Shown here in pieces: positions 40,863 through 44,409 of a DNA stretch of 44,409 bases. The DNA is from Tissierellia bacterium (GTDB lineage Bacteria; Bacillota; Clostridia; Tissierellales; Tepidimicrobiaceae): positions 1-44,409 of the forward strand of contig JAAYFV010000181.1 of the NCBI GenBank assembly GCA_012728075.1. Reading direction: 5' to 3'. The position numbers were made by a program, and so were the translations under genes. Positions within the stretch are counted from its first letter, which is position 1. Each line of letters opens with the position of its first letter. A model generated the notes under the pieces. That model did not search any database. It was not told the origin of the DNA and saw nothing but the letters and a program-made list of their open reading frames with translations.

Positions 40863-42005
40863 ATGAATAAAAAACTAATAGCAATAGGTTTAGCAGGATG
40901 CTTAGCAATTGGAAATATGTCAATAGTTTTGGCAGATAAAGTTACAGAGGTTGATATAAAAAAAGAACTTACAGGTCCAGTATTAATAAGTAAAGAATTA
41001 GAAGGAAATCAAGTTAAGGTAGAAACAGAAATTATTAAACCTAATATCAGTGGTGTAGAGTTAGATGTAAAGATACCAGTAATTAAAGGATTAAAAGATT
41101 CTCATTATCAGAAAGAGTTAAACTATCTTATTAGGACTCAAACAGAAAATGATATAAAAGAATTTGAAGAAGATGTAAAAGAATTGAAAAAACTAAATAT
41201 TGAATGGAAGCCTCAGATGATAGTTGGATATGATGTTAAGTCTAGTGAGGACATATTATCTATTGTGGTTGATACCTATATTTTTACAGGTGGAGCCCAT
41301 GGAAGTTCAAGAAGAGATTACTATAATATCGATATAAATAAGAATCAAATAATTCAATTATCAGATTTATTTAAAAAAGGTAGCGATTTTAAAAGTATCA
41401 TAAATGATGAGATAAATAAGGAAATAAATAGACAGATAGCCGATGAAGCTAAATCGTATTTTACAGATGATGAAAAGTTTGTAACCATAGATGATTCACA
41501 TAGTTTTTATATTGATAAAAATGGGAATATAGTGGTTACATTTCAACCCTATGAGATAACTCCCTGGTATATGGGACATCCAGAGTTTAAAATACCAAAT
41601 AAAAGTATATCCCATATATTAAAGGATTCAAAAGCAGTAATTGAAGATGAAGTTGCAAACTTTAATAAGATTATTATAAATGGCAAAGAAATAAAATTGA
41701 ATCAACCCATGTTTAAATCTGAAAAAGGTACACTAATGGTCCCCTTTAGAGAGGTTGGGGAATCATTAGATTTTAAGGTAACATGGGATGGGGAAAACAA
41801 GGTTGCAAATATGAATAAAGGAACCATATCAGCTGGCGCCTATGTAGGTCAGGATAAGTATTATTTTTCTAAAGCTTTTGTATATTTGGGAGAAGAGGCT
41901 AAGCTTATAATAGGAACTACTTTTGTACCTATTAACTTTATAGAACAAGTATTGCAAGGAGTGACCTCTATTACTAATGATGGTATATTGAATATAAAAT
42001 ATTAA
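40863..42005 (+). CDS. Secreted DUF4163/DUF3298-like protein with C-terminal copper-amine-oxidase-N-like domain
   Basis: Signal peptide; FTGGAHGSSRRDYYNIDINKNQIIQLSDLFK; C-terminal KIIINGKEIKLNQPMF...TLMVPFREVGESLDFKVTWDG. Confidence 0.85.
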   Translation: MNKKLIAIGLAGCLAIGNMSIVLADKVTEVDIKKELTGPVLISKELEGNQVKVETEIIKPNISGVELDVKIPVIKGLKDSHYQKELNYLIRTQTENDIKEFEEDVKELKKLNIEWKPQMIVGYDVKSSEDILSIVVDTYIFTGGAHGSSRRDYYNIDINKNQIIQLSDLFKKGSDFKSIINDEINKEINRQIADEAKSYFTDDEKFVTIDDSHSFYIDKNGNIVVTFQPYEITPWYMGHPEFKIPNKSISHILKDSKAVIEDEVANFNKIIINGKEIKLNQPMFKSEKGTLMVPFREVGESLDFKVTWDGENKVANMNKGTISAGAYVGQDKYYFSKAFVYLGEEAKLIIGTTFVPINFIEQVLQGVTSITNDGILNIKY

Positions 42006-42008
42006 GTA

Positions 42009-42041
42009 TGAAAACCCTTATCTTAAAGATAAGGGTTTTCA
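42009..42041 (+). terminator. Intrinsic terminator
   Basis: TGAAAACCCTTATCTT-a-AAGATAAGGGTTTTCA. Confidence 0.82.
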
Positions 42042-42106
42042 TATGCTATTTTTTTTGTATTTTGATATAATACTATTTATAACTATTTATTTTAAGGAGG
42101 CGAAAA

Positions 42107-42859
42107 ATGAGGATATTATTAGTTAATGACGATGGTATATATTCTGAGGGTATACATATATTAGCTAAGATGTTGGAAGAAGATCATGAAATAATTATAG
42201 TGGCTCCAGAAGAGCAAAGGAGTGCTCAAAGTCAAGCTATTACCATATCCAAAGCTTTAATTGTGAAGGAAGTTGAACTAGAGGGAATAAAGTCTAAAGC
42301 TTATAGTGTATCTGGTACACCTGCAGATTGTGTAAGAATAGCCTTAGATAAATTGACAGAACTTCCTGTAGATGTAGTCATATCTGGGATAAATATGGGA
42401 TTAAATGCGGGTATGGATATACTATATTCTGGTACTGTGTCAGCAGCTATAGAAGCTAACATATATAATTTACCTGCTATAGCCTTATCTGCAGAGTGGA
42501 TAGATGGAAATATTGATTATAATCTAGCAGCTGAATATGGTAAATACATTTTAGAAAAATCGAAAAGGGATTTAATTAATAATAACATTATATTGAGTAT
42601 TAACACTCCATACTTAGATGGGAAAAAGCCTAAAGGCGTTAAAGTATGTAAAATAGGCGGAGTAGTTTATGATTATTATCTCATGGAAGACAATGGAAAT
42701 AAAGGGGAAAAAGTATTAAAACTCCAAGGAAGAAAAGATATAGAATTTGAAGAGGATACAGATAGGTTTTACTTATCCCAAGGATATGTAACTATAACTC
42801 CACTGCATTACGATCTTACGAATTTTAATCTATTAAAAAAAGTTGAAAGCTGGATATAA
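42107..42859 (+). CDS. surE: 5'-nucleotidase SurE
   Basis: MRILLVNDDGIYSEGIHILAKML; APEEQRSAQSQAIT; GINMGLNAGMDILYSGTVSAA. Confidence 0.97.
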   Translation: MRILLVNDDGIYSEGIHILAKMLEEDHEIIIVAPEEQRSAQSQAITISKALIVKEVELEGIKSKAYSVSGTPADCVRIALDKLTELPVDVVISGINMGLNAGMDILYSGTVSAAIEANIYNLPAIALSAEWIDGNIDYNLAAEYGKYILEKSKRDLINNNIILSINTPYLDGKKPKGVKVCKIGGVVYDYYLMEDNGNKGEKVLKLQGRKDIEFEEDTDRFYLSQGYVTITPLHYDLTNFNLLKKVESWI

Positions 42860-42884
42860 ATGATTATAAAAATTCACATAAAAG

Positions 42885-42917
42885 CTTTAGGTACTATTTA
42901 AGTATCTAAAGTTTTTT
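42885..42917 (+). terminator. Intrinsic terminator after surE
   Basis: CTTTAGGTACT-attta-AGTATCTAAAGTTTTTT. Confidence 0.82.
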
Positions 42918-42969
42918 ACTTTAGATAGAAAAATGTTATAATAAATTCTATAGAAAAAGGTGAAGGTAG

Positions 42970-43401
42970 ATGAATATTCCCAACAGTGAAAAGATATATA
43001 TCTATGAAAGAGAAAACAAAAGGTGTTTTTATTGTGGGAAGAATTTAAAATATAGGCAAATTACCCTTGACCATTATATTCCAAAGTCAAAAGGTGGGAC
43101 TAAAGAAGTATTTAATTTAGTATTGTCCTGCCGAAAATGCAATAAGTTGAAAGGTAATAGAATACCTAGAGACTATGAGAAGAGGATAATTAGCTTATTT
43201 CAGCAAGCTTTTGGTGATGGAATGATTAAAAGTGAGAAACTTATTATTCCTAGAGAGGATTTAGAAGAGCAAATACTATATATTGATAGAATAGAATATA
43301 TAGAACCAAACTTTGTTTTTCAAAGTAAATATATGCGATTTTATATAAAAAACAATACTATAGAGCGAATTATACTATTAGGAAGGAAATATGAAGATTA
43401 G
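42970..43401 (+). CDS. HNH endonuclease domain protein
   Basis: [46 protein letters not shown]. Confidence 0.9.
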   Translation: MNIPNSEKIYIYERENKRCFYCGKNLKYRQITLDHYIPKSKGGTKEVFNLVLSCRKCNKLKGNRIPRDYEKRIISLFQQAFGDGMIKSEKLIIPREDLEEQILYIDRIEYIEPNFVFQSKYMRFYIKNNTIERIILLGRKYED

Positions 43402-43616
43402 AATTATTGTAGTAGGTAAGATAAAAGAAAAATACATAAGAGCTGGTGTCAAGGAATATATAAAGCGACTTTCAAGGTATTGCAGCATAGAAATTATTGA
43501 AGTAGAAAACAAAATCCAAAACGACCTTTTCCCATGAGTTAATGAGGATTATATTGTTAGAGCAAATATATAGAGGGTTTAGAATAATTAGAGGTGAACC
43601 GTATCATCGTAAGTAG
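43391..43616 (+). pseudogene. rlmH: Internally deleted, frameshifted 23S rRNA pseudouridine-1915 N3-methyltransferase
   Basis: N-terminus [39 protein letters not shown] in one frame; C-terminus [30 protein letters not shown]-stop in another; middle of the protein missing. Confidence 0.88.
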
Positions 43617-43763
43617 TGGATAAGCCCTATTGGATGTAAGCTTTGGATGTAAGTTAGAGTTTAGGGGTTATGCTGTAGATAGATGAGTGGTATAATGTAT
43701 GTAGAAGATGTTCATTAAATTGATAAGTAAGTATTATGAGGGCTTAATTAAAAGGGGGATTTT

Positions 43764-44192
43764 ATGAAAAGGATTGTTATTTCATTGTTTGCAATATTAT
43801 TAGTATTTTCACTGGTGGTTTGTAATCAAAAATCAACTAAAGAGGAGTTAATAATAGATATTGGGGATTCTACTAAATTTACTGAAGAAGAGATAAGCAA
43901 TGCAATAAAAATCGTAAAGGATAATTTTGATTTCCCAGCCTCTACTTTAACAAAAATATGGTACAAGGAAGAGGAGTCAAATAGACTTACTGAAATTTAT
44001 TTAGAAAGTGGGAGAGGTTCTATAAATGAAATTCAGCCTGAAAATGTTATTGTATTATTATCAAATTTTGATGTTAATGATTCAGGGGATAATCCTGTTT
44101 TAAATCCAGATTCAACTTATGAAAATTATCAATGGATATTAATAAGAGATAATGAAAATAGTGAATGGATAATTGATGACCAGGGGTATTAA
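43764..44192 (+). CDS. Putative lipoprotein, DUF4829-like
   Basis: Signal sequence ending LVVC; FTEEEISNAIKIVKDNF...LTKIWYKEEES. Confidence 0.7.
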   Translation: MKRIVISLFAILLVFSLVVCNQKSTKEELIIDIGDSTKFTEEEISNAIKIVKDNFDFPASTLTKIWYKEEESNRLTEIYLESGRGSINEIQPENVIVLLSNFDVNDSGDNPVLNPDSTYENYQWILIRDNENSEWIIDDQGY

Positions 44193-44215
44193 TAATTTAT
44201 AAAGAATATAATCGT

Positions 44216-44245
44216 TGTTGAACATCATTTTTATTATGTTCAACA
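44216..44245 (+). terminator. Inverted repeat, probable terminator
   Basis: TGTTGAACAT-catttttatt-ATGTTCAACA. Confidence 0.5.
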
Positions 44246-44311
44246 TATAGCAAACTTTTATTAATGGGGTATAATAAATATATAACATACTATTTAAGGG
44301 ATAGTGATAAG

Positions 44312-44409
44312 ATGGATATTATTAAAAAATGTAAAGATATTTTAATAAAATATGAAGATATAATTTTTGCTTATATCTTTGGTTCGTATGCTCAAAATAG
44401 TATAAGAGA
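44312..44409 (+). CDS. MNT-type nucleotidyltransferase, N-terminal fragment (truncated by window edge)
   Basis: MDIIKKCKDILIKYEDIIFAYIFGSYAQNSIR: GSY motif of minimal nucleotidyltransferases. Confidence 0.65.
   Translation, partial: MDIIKKCKDILIKYEDIIFAYIFGSYAQNSIR

Noticed and set aside
43391-43616. SCC-like cassette inserted at the rlmH 3' end
   Set aside because: The rlmH 3' end resembles the SCC attB region in gene position only. No ccr recombinase, terminal repeat pair or second att site is visible in the window; kept only as a check to make.

Overview
Chromosomal replication-origin region of a low-GC, probably spore-forming Firmicute (Clostridia/Tissierellales-like; taxonomy is inferred from gene content). 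The left arm runs on the minus strand: dnaA, dnaN, yaaA, recF, remB-like, gyrB and a partial gyrA. DnaA-box clusters lie on both sides of dnaA, and a DnaA-trio unwinding element sits between dnaA and dnaN. The right arm carries rpmH-rnpA-yidD-yidC-jag-mnmE-mnmG-rsmG-noc-parA-parB with two perfect parS sites. It continues with metabolic and sporulation genes (phzF, ytaF, yyaC), an M23/LysM/G5 peptidase, an S8 protease, a P-type cation ATPase behind a yybP-ykoY-like Mn2+ riboswitch, and an extended walRK locus. That locus reads peptidase MA - walR - walK - unknown secreted protein - walH - walI - walJ - htrA - CxxH/CxxC protein - RtcB - DUF3298-like - surE - HNH - internally deleted rlmH. The most interesting signals are: (i) 11-bp-periodic WalR-like direct repeats upstream of three secreted or cell-wall genes, one an uncharacterised protein inserted between walK and walH; (ii) the origin unwinding element; (iii) the riboswitch on the ATPase; (iv) the rlmH remnant next to an accessory-looking right edge (lipoprotein and a partial MNT nucleotidyltransferase). 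No CRISPR array, rRNA, tRNA or transposase was recognised. All calls were made by eye without database searches.
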